From Candidatus Eremiobacterota bacterium (lineage in GTDB: Bacteria > Vulcanimicrobiota > CADAWZ01 > Ess09-12), in contig JAVHLM010000021.1 in assembly GCA_031082125.1 (NCBI GenBank), forward strand, positions 1 through 64,000: 64,000 bases of DNA, given 5' to 3'. Position numbers and translations under genes: made by a program. The notes under the pieces are model-generated. The model was not told the DNA's origin and searched no databases. It worked only from the letters and a program-made list of their open reading frames with translations. Shown piece by piece: positions 16,555 through 25,651 of this stretch; position 1 is the stretch's first letter, and every line of letters begins with the position of its first letter.

Positions 16555-17499
16555 CTACCGGGCCTTTTTCCCCCCGTGGATGATGGCCTCCAGCGCTCTT
16601 TCAATGGCAGGGTACCTGAAAGTGAAGCCGCTCGCCGAGAGCTTTTCGGGGTACACCCTCTGGCTTGCAAGGATTGTCTCTTCGCCCATCTCTCCGAAGA
16701 CGGCCCGCACGGCCGCCGGCGGCACGCGCATCAGCGAGGGCCTCCCCATGACTTTCCCGAGCTTTGCGGCGAAATCGTGCATGGTCAGGGGCTCCGGAGA
16801 GGCAAGGTTGAAGATGCCCTCGTGGCGCTCTCCGGCCATCAGGAAGAGAATCGCCTCCACAAGGTCCTCGCGGTGGATCCAGGCCATCCACTGGCGGCCG
16901 CTGCCGACGGGGCCTCCGGCAAAGAGCCTGAAAGGCGTCATCATCTTCTCGAGGACGCCGCCGCCATGATCCAGCACAAGCCCGATCCTTGCCGTCACAT
17001 GGCGGACCCCGAGGTCCCTGAGCCCGGAAGTGGAGGCTTCCCACCGGGCACAGACATCGGAGAGGAAGCCTGTTCCCCGGCCCGATTCCTCCGTGAGCCT
17101 CTCATCGCCGCGGTTCCCGTAGAAGCCCACGGCCGATCCCTGGATGATCACGGAAGGGATGACACCGGCGCTCTTCACGGCATTGACGAGGGCATTCCCG
17201 GAAGCCACGCGGCTTTCCTGAATCTCTCTCTTGGCGGCCACATTCCACGGCTTTGCCGCGATGGGGCTCCCCGCGAGGTTGATGAGGGCAGTGCCCGGGG
17301 AAATGAGGCTCCCTGGGGGCTTTTTTCCCAGGTCTGACCAGGCGATGAGACGAGAGACTCCATCAGGGCGCGGGGCACCCCCGGCACCTGAGGCCCCGTC
17401 CTTCCTTGTCACGGCGAGTACCTCGTGGCCCGCTTCGGCGAGGCGCCTGCAGAGGGGAGCGCCGATAAACCCCGTGCCTCCGGTCACGATCACTCTCAT
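16555..17499 (-). CDS. TIGR01777-family NAD(P)-binding epimerase-like protein
   Basis: A 314-residue short-chain dehydrogenase/epimerase of the TIGR01777 (YfcH-like) family. The Rossmann motif VTGGTGFIGAPL lies at the N-terminus. Family marks follow: INLAGSPIA, then YGNRGDERLTEES with DVCARWE, and a C-terminal DUF1731-like segment (VPPAAVRAVFGEMG to RYPAIERALEAI). The substrate of this family is not known. The ATG at 17499 overlaps the TGA of the upstream gene in ATGA, which shows translational coupling; longer in-frame starts would run deep into that gene. It is the last gene of a three-gene operon. Confidence 0.85.
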   Translation of the reverse strand: MRVIVTGGTGFIGAPLCRRLAEAGHEVLAVTRKDGASGAGGAPRPDGVSRLIAWSDLGKKPPGSLISPGTALINLAGSPIAAKPWNVAAKREIQESRVASGNALVNAVKSAGVIPSVIIQGSAVGFYGNRGDERLTEESGRGTGFLSDVCARWEASTSGLRDLGVRHVTARIGLVLDHGGGVLEKMMTPFRLFAGGPVGSGRQWMAWIHREDLVEAILFLMAGERHEGIFNLASPEPLTMHDFAAKLGKVMGRPSLMRVPPAAVRAVFGEMGEETILASQRVYPEKLSASGFTFRYPAIERALEAIIHGGKKAR

Positions 17500-18902
17500 G
17501 GATTCCCCCGCCCCAGCTTCTCCATGAGGCTTCCGGAAAGGGAGGGAGAAAGCCTTGTCATGCGGAAAATGGCCGAGCGCTTGGTGCCGTCCATTTCGGG
17601 GTTGAAAAAATCCCATACCACCGAACCCTTCCTGGTGACCTCGAAGACCCTCCCCCTGGTGCTCTCGGTGATGAGCATGTTTCCATTCCCGAGCACCTCG
17701 ACGGATCCCGGGGAAGAGGCGAAATCCTTCGGAGTGCTGTCATCCCTGTATTCATAGACAATCTTTCCCGTGAGGGGGTCAAGCTCCAGGACCCTGCAAT
17801 ACTGCCAGGCTATGCCGCCGTTGTCAACGAAAAGAATATGGTTGTTCGCGAGGAGCACCGGTGAGTGGACCCCCTCAATGCTGTCATTCTGCCAGCGCCA
17901 CACCACCCTGTTCTTTTCTGGATCAAGAAAGGCAATCGTTTTCATCTGCTTCATGCTTATGAGCAGGTCTCCCTTGCTGCACACCCCCGGCACCTCGCGT
18001 TCCACCCTGAAGACCGTGTTGGTATGAAAGATGTCGGCAGGGCTGCCGGGCCGGGGGGGAGAGCGCATCTCCCCCGCCAGGTCAAGATCGCTCTGTGGCA
18101 CAAAGGTACCCAGGGACTCATAGAGGGAGAGCCTCTTTCTCAATGTTCCCCAGGGGGAGAGGTGGATGATGGAGTCGTTCAGGATCGATATCTTTCTCCC
18201 CTTGTGGTCCACAGGGAGCCGCTCCCAGGAGAGCGTGTAGATGTCGCCGTCTCCGGCGGCTGAAATCCAGTGATGGCAACGTGTTTCATAGCTCCATATA
18301 GGTCGTGATCCCCAGTCCAGCTTGCCGATGAGGAAGCCCACCTCGAGGAACAGAAGGTTCCCGTCAGGATCAACGGCGACGTTCTGCCATGGCCTGAGGG
18401 AATTGGTGCGCCAGGTATGCAGGCGCTTCCCCTCCATATCCATCAGGTAGGCCTCGCTTGTGGTGTTTGAGGCATAAAGATTGAGGCCCCCGGCGCAGGC
18501 GCCTCTGCGGAAGGCTACGACGCCCCGCTTGTTCAGGTCTTTTTTTGCTGAAGGCGCCCTGGTAAGGTAGGGGAGCGTCATGAGGCGGCTCTCATCATCG
18601 TCCTGAGGCTCGGAGGATGAGGCCGGTGCAGCCGTTGCCTCAGGTGACCGGCGAACATCCGGCGGCCCTGTGGCCCGTGCCGTCATCGCTGCCGCAGGAA
18701 TTCCTGTTGGAAGGGGCTTTGCCATAGGCTCTGCAGGGCTTTTCCAGGGAGGCTCCCTTCTTTCCCCGTGAAACAGCCCTCCCGGCAGGCGCAGGGCTCC
18801 CGGGTCTCCCCCCGTGAGCAGGTAGGCGCCTGTAACCAGGCAGAACAGTATGAAGACCCAGAAGAGCACTTTCGCGGAGCCCTGCTGGAACATCGAGGCC
18901 AT
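17496..18902 (-). CDS. Arylsulfotransferase-like (ASST) membrane-anchored propeller
   Basis: A 468-residue protein with an N-terminal membrane anchor (about 10-28), a Pro/Ala-rich linker to about 125, and a beta-propeller like arylsulfate sulfotransferases: GLNLYASNTTSEAYLMD, then HTWRTN, FHTNTVF, VHSPVLLANNH and a late GNGNMLITEST. The retained His residues fit the family, but I cannot assign the sulfated catalytic His with certainty. The ATG at 18902 has GGGAGAGAG 5 bases upstream; a TTG farther out is less likely and would overlap the preceding gene. It sits between a degenerate MBL-fold gene and the coupled epimerase gene. Many ASST-annotated proteins of this kind are uncharacterised. Confidence 0.75.
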   Translation of the reverse strand: MASMFQQGSAKVLFWVFILFCLVTGAYLLTGGDPGALRLPGGLFHGERREPPWKSPAEPMAKPLPTGIPAAAMTARATGPPDVRRSPEATAAPASSSEPQDDDESRLMTLPYLTRAPSAKKDLNKRGVVAFRRGACAGGLNLYASNTTSEAYLMDMEGKRLHTWRTNSLRPWQNVAVDPDGNLLFLEVGFLIGKLDWGSRPIWSYETRCHHWISAAGDGDIYTLSWERLPVDHKGRKISILNDSIIHLSPWGTLRKRLSLYESLGTFVPQSDLDLAGEMRSPPRPGSPADIFHTNTVFRVEREVPGVCSKGDLLISMKQMKTIAFLDPEKNRVVWRWQNDSIEGVHSPVLLANNHILFVDNGGIAWQYCRVLELDPLTGKIVYEYRDDSTPKDFASSPGSVEVLGNGNMLITESTRGRVFEVTRKGSVVWDFFNPEMDGTKRSAIFRMTRLSPSLSGSLMEKLGRGNP

Positions 18903-18915
18903 TGTTCTCTCTCCC

Positions 18916-19953
18916 TTATTCCTCAATGGTAATGCTCTCTCCCATGGAGATTCTGCTTATCCACTGAGGGTATTTGTAAAGCTGCTGCAGCACTTCGACC
19001 CTGGCGCAGTGGCAGAGCCAGAATTCAATGTCCGGCGCGATCTGCTTCGCGAGCTTGATGGCGGGATGGCGCTCCTCGTAGCCGCCGCAGAAGAGGTAAA
19101 CAGGCTTCCCGGTTTTCGTCTGGGCAATATTAACGGCATCGTAGAGTAATGAGTGAAGGCAGGTGGTAAAGAGGGCATTCCCCTCTTTCGTGCGGACCAC
19201 CAGGGTGTTTTCATATTCGGGGTAGTCCCTGTAAGCGCTCGTGGAGACCTGACCGTTCACCACGGCGATTGTCGGCTTGGCCACCCTGAACTGCCGGGTG
19301 ATGACGGCAAGGTGCCTGGTGAGAGGTGTGTACCCGGTCTTCATCACGAGGGGGTATTTTGCATAGACTGTCCTTATCGTCTGGAACATGGGTGCCCCGG
19401 CCTGGTCAAAATCAAAGCAGAGGAATCCCCTCTTCATGTCCTCGGTGATGAGGACCGGCACCGAGGGGCAGTGCTTCTGGTAATACTCCAGGCCCCCGCT
19501 GTAGTTGGTCCAGTGGTTGTGCGTGATGATGATGAGATCGGGAGGGCCCGGGAAGTCAAGGGAAGAGGCATGGCTTTTTTCAAAGAGCTCCACGTTGTGC
19601 CGCCAGTATTTCGGCCTTGCGCCCATGTCCACGGCAATCTTCAGGATCCCCCGCGAGAGCTTTCCCAGGAGCTTTCCCTTTTCACCCGGGGGGAGGGGGA
19701 GTTTTTCAATCATCCTGTAAAGCGGATCGCCGGAGGAGACCCGCTCTTTAATCAGGAGGATGTTCCCTGCGCCGTTGTCGCGTTCATACTTCAGGCCGCC
19801 GTGGGAGACGGGCGACTGTGCCATATCCGCGATGATGGTGTAGGTGGCGAGGAGGCCTGCCTTCCGGGCCGGGGGAGAGGGTTTTTCCCTGCCTGCGGAA
19901 GGTCCCGCTGAGAGGAGCAAGACAAGGAGGGAAAAAAGAAAAAAACTTCTCAC
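18916..19953 (-). CDS. Exported degenerate metallo-beta-lactamase-fold protein
   Basis: A 345-residue protein with a signal peptide (1-22, LFSLLVLLLSAGPSAG). The fold follows the DHPPPS-type branch of the metallo-beta-lactamase superfamily: IIITHNHWTNYSGGL in place of SHxHxDHxGGL, TTCLHSLLYDAVN in place of GCSHxG, and a late WLCHCARVE in place of the usual GHC. Two of the usual metal ligands (Asp and His of HxHxDH) are Thr and Asn, so metal binding is altered or lost. The GTG at 19953 was chosen for AAAGGAG 4-5 bases before it. It is the first gene of the operon, with 13 bases to the ASST-like gene. Confidence 0.7.
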   Translation of the reverse strand: MRSFFLFSLLVLLLSAGPSAGREKPSPPARKAGLLATYTIIADMAQSPVSHGGLKYERDNGAGNILLIKERVSSGDPLYRMIEKLPLPPGEKGKLLGKLSRGILKIAVDMGARPKYWRHNVELFEKSHASSLDFPGPPDLIIITHNHWTNYSGGLEYYQKHCPSVPVLITEDMKRGFLCFDFDQAGAPMFQTIRTVYAKYPLVMKTGYTPLTRHLAVITRQFRVAKPTIAVVNGQVSTSAYRDYPEYENTLVVRTKEGNALFTTCLHSLLYDAVNIAQTKTGKPVYLFCGGYEERHPAIKLAKQIAPDIEFWLCHCARVEVLQQLYKYPQWISRISMGESITIEE

Positions 19954-20065
19954 GACGCTCCTTTTCCGTGAACCCTCAGGCCTCTCTTTCAGGTCTTTCC
20001 ACAGGCCTTTCCATTTTCCTCTGCCTTCCCCGCCTGCGGCCTGGGAAGATCCGCGGAGCCCTGCC

Positions 20066-20101
20066 AATAATGAGAAACGCCAGCTAGAAGGGCCGGCGTT
20101 T
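20066..20101 (-). terminator. Terminator of the TIG-repeat gene
   Basis: Just after the stop at 20127 the minus strand can form a 10-bp hairpin: GCCGGCGTTT (20092-20101) pairs with AAACGCCAGC (20075-20084) through one G-U pair and a 7-base loop, followed by a moderately T-rich tail. It would also insulate the operon starting at 19953. Confidence 0.5.
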
Positions 20102-20126
20102 ACGCGGGGACATCTCCGCTATGAGG

Positions 20127-23100
20127 CTATTTCCCGTCAATGGTCACTGAGCCCACCTGCACGGGGAGGTTGCTGTAGTTCACGATCTCTCCCCTGGGAC
20201 CCTGGCCGGTAATCCTGGTGATAATGACTGTCGCCGTCTTCGGGGAGCTTGCGGTGCTCCCCCCGCCGGAATACAGGTCATAGTGGTCGATGTGGTAGCC
20301 GAAAGCACCGCCTCCCGCCGAGCAGCCTGAGAGGTTCCACGCAAGAATTCCTGCAACCATCAGCATCATCAGGCCCCTGCGGGTGCTCTTCGGAATGGAG
20401 AGGATCAGCATCAGTGCAAGCAAAGGAGAGCCTGCCTTGAAGAGCGTTGCGAGGCCGCCCCCCTTTGAAGGAGAGCCTGCCGCGATGCCTGAGCTCACCA
20501 TGCTCAGGCTGATGGTGGCGACCTCGCCGGGTTGGAGGGTGAGCGGCGTGGGGAAGGTAAAAGTCACCGCGGGTCCATTAATCGTTGCCGTGACGATGAC
20601 CGTTCCCGCTGAGGCCGTGGCCGTAAGGGTACCGCTTGCGAAGAAGGTGTGGTCCGATATCTGGATGGTCACCTCGTTAAGGGTCTGCATTTCCTTGCTC
20701 GTGTTGCCCACCTGGAAAGAGCCCACGTTGGCCACTCCACCCGAGAACGACACTGCTCCCGGCGAGGAGGAGATAACAGAAGCGCTTATCTGGTTCACCG
20801 AGAAGGGGTTGGTTGCCTGTGTTGAAGCTATGCCGTTCCCCGTGGTAACCACAATAGCACCGGTGATGGAGTCGCTGACAATGGCGGTGATGGTGTTGTC
20901 GTCAATGACTGTGAAGGAGGTGACGGGCATGTCGCCTATTGTGACATTGACGGCCCCTGTGAAGTTGGTGCCGGAGATGGTCACGACCGTGCCGTTCCCT
21001 CCGCTCTGGGGCGTGAAGGAGGTGATGGCAGGGAGGCCCGTCACGGAAAACGTAGAAGCCGTGACGGCCGTGCCGTTTGAGCACTGGACGGTGATGGCGC
21101 CGTTTGCAGCGCCGAAGGGCACGGTGACAACGATGGCTCCGTCATTGAGGACGGTGAACGATGTCGATGCCACGCCGCCGAAAGACACTGCCGTGGCTCC
21201 GGTGAAGTTGGTGCCCGTGATGGTGAGGGAGGTTCCGGGGGTGCCTGAAGCCACCGAGACGGTGCTTATCACGGGAGCGGTGGTGCTTACCGTGCCGCCG
21301 CCGCCACCACCGCCGCCACCACCGGCGCCACCACCGGCGCCACCGCCCGAGGGAGGAAGAGAGGCAAGCGAGAAGGTTGCGCCGGATGTGGCGGTGCCGC
21401 CGGGGGTGGTCACGGAGATCTTTCCATCAGTGGCGCCGCTGGGTACTACCGCGGTGATGGTGCTGTCATCGTCAACAGAGAACGAGGTGGATTCAGTGCC
21501 GCCGAACTTGACGCTCGTGGCGCCCGTTAAACTGCTGCCGGAGATGGTGACTTTATCGGCTGCCGCGGCGCTTGCCGGAGTGAACTTGGTGATGACGGGC
21601 GCGGGCACCGTGAAGTCGTCAGCCGAAATGCCTGTGCCTGCGAGGGTCGTCACTGAGACGAGGGCAGTCGTGGTGCCCGCCGGAACTGTGGCGGTGATGG
21701 TGTTTCCACTGATGACAGCAAAAGACTTGGCCTCAAGGGCGCCGAATTTGACGCTTGTGGCGCCTGTCAGGTCGGTGCCGTTGATGGTCACCAGGGTTCC
21801 CGGCACGCCGCTCGAGGGAGTCAGCTTGGTGACGGTGGGAGCCCCGATGACGGTAAAGTCATCGGCGGAGGTGCCGGTGCCTGCCGCTGTGGTGACGGAA
21901 ACCTTGCCGGTTCCGGCGCCGTCGGGCACCTTGGCGGTGATGGTGCTGTTGTCCACGACGGTCATTGCAGCTGCCGCCGAGACGCCGTTGAACTTTACGT
22001 TGGTGGCGTCGGTGAAGTTGCTGCCGGTGATGGTCACCGTGGCCCCCACGATACCGCTTCCCGGGGACAGGCCTGTAATCACCGGCGCAGGCACGGTAAA
22101 GCTGTCAGCCGAGGTGCCGGTGCCTTCAGGCGTTATCACCGATATGGCGCTGGTGACGGCGCCGTCGGGCACAGCTGTGGTGATCTTGGTGGCGTCCACG
22201 ACGGTGAAGCTGCCGGCCTCCACGGCGCCGAATTTCACCTTGGTGGCGCCGGTGAACCTGGTGCCGGTGATGGTGACGGCCGCCCCCCGCACGCCGCTGG
22301 TGGGAGTGAAGCTGGTGATGGTCGGTGCCCCTTCGATGCTGAAGTTGTCAGCCGAGGTGCCGGTGCCGCCCGGTGTGGTCACGGAGATTGTGCCGCTCCC
22401 CGCGCCGCCGGGAATCGTGGCCGAGATGGTGCTGTCATTGAGCACGGCGAATGTCGCGCTGGTGCCGTTGAATTTCACGGAGGTGGCGCTGGTGAAATTG
22501 GTGCCCTCGATGGCAACGACGTCGCCTGGAGCGCCGCTCGCGGGGGTGAATTTCGTGATCGTCGGCGCGGGAATGACGGTGAAGGACTTGCTGCCTGATC
22601 CTTTCGAGTTGGTCACCACCACGTCTCCCGTTGTGGCGCCGCTGGGTACCGTCGTCGTGATGGAGGTGTCGCTTGTCACGGTGAAGGTGCTCGCGGTGCC
22701 GTTGAAGGTGACGGAGGTCGTGCCGGTGAAGCCCGAGCCCGCGATGGTGACGGCAGCGCCCACCTTGCCTGATGAGGGATCGAGCCCCGTGATGTTGGGA
22801 GCCACAAGCTCTGCAATGGTCACAGATGCGGTGGCGGGGTTATTGTCGTTCGTATCCGCGGTCTTGTCTATCTGCACGGCGGGATCGGAAAGGATGGCTG
22901 ACAAGCTTGCGCTCGTGGTATAGGTCCCCGTGGTGGAAGGCGCTGTGACATTGAAGGTGAGGGTCCTGCTTGTTCCCGTGGGAATGGTGAAGGGCCCCGT
23001 ATAGGTGAGGTTCTGTCCGCTCAGCGCCGGGTCGCCGATGGCGGAGCCGTTATACTGGGAAGTGCCCGGAGCGTAACCGAAGCCGCTGCTGAGGGCAGCG

Positions 23101-24164
23101 GCGAGGGAGCTCAGCGTGGCCGCCTGGCTGCCCGAGTTGGTGATGGTCACCGTATAGGTCACGGTCCCGCCGGGCTCCAGCGATGTGGGACTTGCTGACA
23201 CGGTGAGGGCCAGGTAGTTCACCACTGCGGGAACCGGCGGAAGGGTCACGAAATTTCCCGTGGAGGTGTGCTTTATCTGGGTGCCGCTGCTGATGTGGGC
23301 TATGGGATAGATGGGAGTCTCGCTGGAAGTGGTGCTCGTGGCCCTGAAGGTGTAGACCGCGCGGTAGGTGGTATTGGAAGTATTGGGAACGGTTATTGCA
23401 AGCGTATCGGTGTAGGTTCCCGTATTGCCTCCCGAGAGGGTGATGGTCGAGCCGGTCATCTTGAAAGCCGTGGCGTTCCATCCCGTTTTTGCGGCAGGTG
23501 TGAAGACCAACAGCTTTGAGCTTCCGATGGTGCCACTCTCCCCGTCTATGGTGAGAGTGATGGGCTGGCTCAGCTCGGGGGGGCTGAAGGTGACCGTTCC
23601 ACCGGTCACCTTGTTGGCATTCGCCGCAATCACGTCAGAGACGGTGTTCAGGGTAAAGGTGCCTGCCTGCAGCTCAACGCCGCCTTTATCGGGGTTGCCA
23701 CTGTAAAGCTTTATCTGATGAGTCTGCGCTGTGGAAGTTGTGGTGGCTGCCTTGAGGAAGAAGAATGCCGTCTTGGTTTCGCCGTTGCTTATGGCGCCTA
23801 TCTGGTACTTGTTCGGGGCATTGTCGGAAAGCCCCACGTTGCCGGTGAAGCTTCCAATGGTGACCCACATGTCGGCGTAGTCTGACGAGCTTGTCACCTG
23901 GTATGAGGCATAGCCCGAGACAAGCCCATCGGCTGCATCTATGTAATAGTCCGATGAGGAGGTGCGGGTTATTGTTGAGGCATAGGCAGGTGAGGGCCCT
24001 GCGGTGACGGCTGACCCTGCCAAGGCAAGAATGATCAGCAGGAGTGCCGCAGCTCTGTGCCATCGGTAAGCATTCAGGCTGACCGGCGCCCCTCTTCTAT
24101 CCTTCAGCCTTGTGGCGCTTTCTGCCGTCCTGGTGCTCCTGATCCCTTGGGTCCTCATTACCAT
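20127..24164 (-). CDS. Giant surface protein with eight IPT/TIG repeats
   Basis: A 1345-residue secreted protein. After a basic N-terminus a signal peptide (about 35-63, LLLIILALAGSAVTAG) is followed by beta domains; one near 290-420 is DUF11/CARDB-like (LTVSASPTSLEPGGTVTYTVT). Eight IPT/TIG Ig-like repeats then follow, each opening like ITxFTPxSGxxGxxVTIxGTNFTG. A poly-Gly run (about 17 Gly in 23 residues) separates repeats 6 and 7. Near the end a hydrophobic stretch contains LMMLMVAGILAWNLSGC, perhaps a membrane anchor, before a 60-residue tail. The ATG at 24164 has GGAGGAGGGAG just upstream. Likely role: adhesion or cell-surface architecture. Ligand unknown. Confidence 0.82.
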   Translation of the reverse strand: MVMRTQGIRSTRTAESATRLKDRRGAPVSLNAYRWHRAAALLLIILALAGSAVTAGPSPAYASTITRTSSSDYYIDAADGLVSGYASYQVTSSSDYADMWVTIGSFTGNVGLSDNAPNKYQIGAISNGETKTAFFFLKAATTTSTAQTHQIKLYSGNPDKGGVELQAGTFTLNTVSDVIAANANKVTGGTVTFSPPELSQPITLTIDGESGTIGSSKLLVFTPAAKTGWNATAFKMTGSTITLSGGNTGTYTDTLAITVPNTSNTTYRAVYTFRATSTTSSETPIYPIAHISSGTQIKHTSTGNFVTLPPVPAVVNYLALTVSASPTSLEPGGTVTYTVTITNSGSQAATLSSLAAALSSGFGYAPGTSQYNGSAIGDPALSGQNLTYTGPFTIPTGTSRTLTFNVTAPSTTGTYTTSASLSAILSDPAVQIDKTADTNDNNPATASVTIAELVAPNITGLDPSSGKVGAAVTIAGSGFTGTTSVTFNGTASTFTVTSDTSITTTVPSGATTGDVVVTNSKGSGSKSFTVIPAPTITKFTPASGAPGDVVAIEGTNFTSATSVKFNGTSATFAVLNDSTISATIPGGAGSGTISVTTPGGTGTSADNFSIEGAPTITSFTPTSGVRGAAVTITGTRFTGATKVKFGAVEAGSFTVVDATKITTAVPDGAVTSAISVITPEGTGTSADSFTVPAPVITGLSPGSGIVGATVTITGSNFTDATNVKFNGVSAAAAMTVVDNSTITAKVPDGAGTGKVSVTTAAGTGTSADDFTVIGAPTVTKLTPSSGVPGTLVTINGTDLTGATSVKFGALEAKSFAVISGNTITATVPAGTTTALVSVTTLAGTGISADDFTVPAPVITKFTPASAAAADKVTISGSSLTGATSVKFGGTESTSFSVDDDSTITAVVPSGATDGKISVTTPGGTATSGATFSLASLPPSGGGAGGGAGGGGGGGGGGTVSTTAPVISTVSVASGTPGTSLTITGTNFTGATAVSFGGVASTSFTVLNDGAIVVTVPFGAANGAITVQCSNGTAVTASTFSVTGLPAITSFTPQSGGNGTVVTISGTNFTGAVNVTIGDMPVTSFTVIDDNTITAIVSDSITGAIVVTTGNGIASTQATNPFSVNQISASVISSSPGAVSFSGGVANVGSFQVGNTSKEMQTLNEVTIQISDHTFFASGTLTATASAGTVIVTATINGPAVTFTFPTPLTLQPGEVATISLSMVSSGIAAGSPSKGGGLATLFKAGSPLLALMLILSIPKSTRRGLMMLMVAGILAWNLSGCSAGGGAFGYHIDHYDLYSGGGSTASSPKTATVIITRITGQGPRGEIVNYSNLPVQVGSVTIDGK

Positions 24165-24630
24165 GCTCCCTCCTCCTGCCTCTGTCATTGTCTATGGTGC
24201 AAGTGCTTCTGCAGTATGAAAAAACTCCAGTCCCGCTCTGGTTTTGGTTCGGGGAAATTGATGCGAGTAAAAATTTCCCATAAAAATTCAACGCTAATTA
24301 AGACTTATTCTCATTATACTATATTTTGCCTACAGCATACAATACCAAAATTGAGTAAATAATGGCCAATTTAACAAAGAGAGGTCATAGGATAAAAGTA
24401 AAAAAAGGCTTAAATACTATTGATATCTCATTAATTTTGTAGTATTAAAGTGTTATTTAAATATAGGATATACTATATAGGGTATTGTGCTTCAATGAAG
24501 GGTAAGTTTCAATGTATAGTGCGATATTGGAGAATTGAGGCAATAATCACCGAAATAGTGAGACAGCCTGCTGCTTTTCAAAGCAAGGGCTGACCTGCAG
24601 CAATGCGCTCTCCTGTGGGGGAAGCGGCTT
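24165..24630. other. AT-rich island upstream of the TIG-repeat gene
   Basis: No gene is supported. From about 24230 to 24490 the sequence is strikingly AT-rich against a GC-rich surround. It holds the minus-strand promoter of the TIG gene and at least one plus-strand promoter-like pair (TTGATA, 17 bases, TATTAA near 24419-24447) that points at no annotated gene. A hairpin with AGCC (24565-24568) and GGCT (24588-24591) plus TGCTTT/AAAGCA inside lies downstream of galT without a T-run. Confidence 0.5.
24313..24342 (-). promoter_or_regulatory. Sigma70-type promoter for the TIG-repeat gene
   Basis: On the minus strand a perfect TATAAT (24313-24318) follows TTGTAT (24337-24342) at 18 bases. The predicted leader is about 140 bases, long for this window, and could carry RNA-level control. 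Confidence 0.55.
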
Positions 24631-25641
24631 TCAATGAGAGGGAAGGGCGACGTCCCGCAGGAACCTGGCGCATTCCTCGGGCAGTGAGGTGTTGATGAAC
24701 ATCCCCGACCCCATTTCAAATCCCGCGGGTCTTGAAATCCTTGGGACGATGGCGATATACCAGTGAAAGTACTCATCCTCTTTCTCCGCCAGGGGCGAGG
24801 AGCGGATGCAATAGTTGTAATCAGGGTCCCCGACGCCGTAATAGAACCTGGCAAGTATGTCCTTCAGGATGGCCGCAAGTCCCTTGATTTCTTCCTTTGC
24901 TATCTGCCCGAAAGAGGAGCGGTGCTTTTTGGGAAGTATCCAGGTGTGAAAGGGGGAGAATGAGGCATAGGGCTCAATGGTCACAAAATGGGCGTTTTCC
25001 GCCACGATCCTCTTCTTCGCCTTGAGTTCCTCGGCTGCCATTCTGCAGAACACGCACTCCCCGTTTTTACCGTGGTATTCGCGGGCGCTTCTGAGGCGCC
25101 CCATGACCTGGGTGGGCACAATTGGTGTCGCCACAATCTGGGAATGAGGGTGCTCAAGTGACGTTCCCGCCCCTTCCCCGTGGTTCTTGAAGATGATGAT
25201 ATGGGCAAGCCTCGGGTCCCTTGAAAGATCAAGGTACCGTGCCTTATACATTTCAATGATTTTCTCCAGATGGGAGGTGCGGTAATGGGCCGTCGTGAGA
25301 TTGTGCACCGGTGACTCAATGATGACCTCATGGGCTCCCACGCCGTTCATGGTGTGATAGACGCCCTTGTCGATTGTTTCGGGCTCACCGGTGAAGGAGA
25401 GGGCGGGAAACTTGTTGGGCACCGATCTCACAAGCCAGTTCCCTTCGTGATCCTTTATTGAGGCGATATCCTTGCAGGTCTGTTCGGCTTCTGCTCCCGT
25501 GCAGAAAGGGCAGGTGGCAAGGAAGGGGGGGCAGTGCCTTTCCTCCTTATTCCCCTTGATAAACTCGTGGGGCCGCCTTGCCCGCTCGGTGGCGATAATG
25601 ACCCAGTCGTTCGTGGCAATGTTCAGCCGCAGTTCCGGCAT
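24631..25641 (-). CDS. galT: Galactose-1-phosphate uridylyltransferase
   Basis: A 336-residue Leloir-pathway enzyme that exchanges UMP between UDP-glucose and galactose-1-phosphate. The N-terminal zinc-site motif ATCPFC (about 43-47) and NKFPAL are present, and the active-site motif LEHPHSQI near 160-167 has the nucleophilic His of HPH followed by Ser-Gln, as in bacterial GalT. A second HIT-like half follows with the late SFSPFHTWILPKKH. GGGGG precedes the ATG by 4 bases. It is downstream of the DUF3298-like gene by 10 bases. galE and galK are not next to it. Sugar-nucleotide supply for the 60-64 kb cluster is possible but unproven. Confidence 0.88.
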   Translation of the reverse strand: MPELRLNIATNDWVIIATERARRPHEFIKGNKEERHCPPFLATCPFCTGAEAEQTCKDIASIKDHEGNWLVRSVPNKFPALSFTGEPETIDKGVYHTMNGVGAHEVIIESPVHNLTTAHYRTSHLEKIIEMYKARYLDLSRDPRLAHIIIFKNHGEGAGTSLEHPHSQIVATPIVPTQVMGRLRSAREYHGKNGECVFCRMAAEELKAKKRIVAENAHFVTIEPYASFSPFHTWILPKKHRSSFGQIAKEEIKGLAAILKDILARFYYGVGDPDYNYCIRSSPLAEKEDEYFHWYIAIVPRISRPAGFEMGSGMFINTSLPEECARFLRDVALPSH

Positions 25642-25651
25642 ATTTCCCCCA

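Noticed and set aside
18916-19953. Calling the protein an active metallo-beta-lactamase
   Set aside because: Key metal ligands are replaced, so only the fold is claimed.
20383-22923. 846-codon open frame on the plus strand
   Set aside because: It is the mirror of the repetitive TIG-protein gene; the repeats and GC-rich codons keep the reverse frame open. It has no signal, no ribosome site and a low-complexity product.
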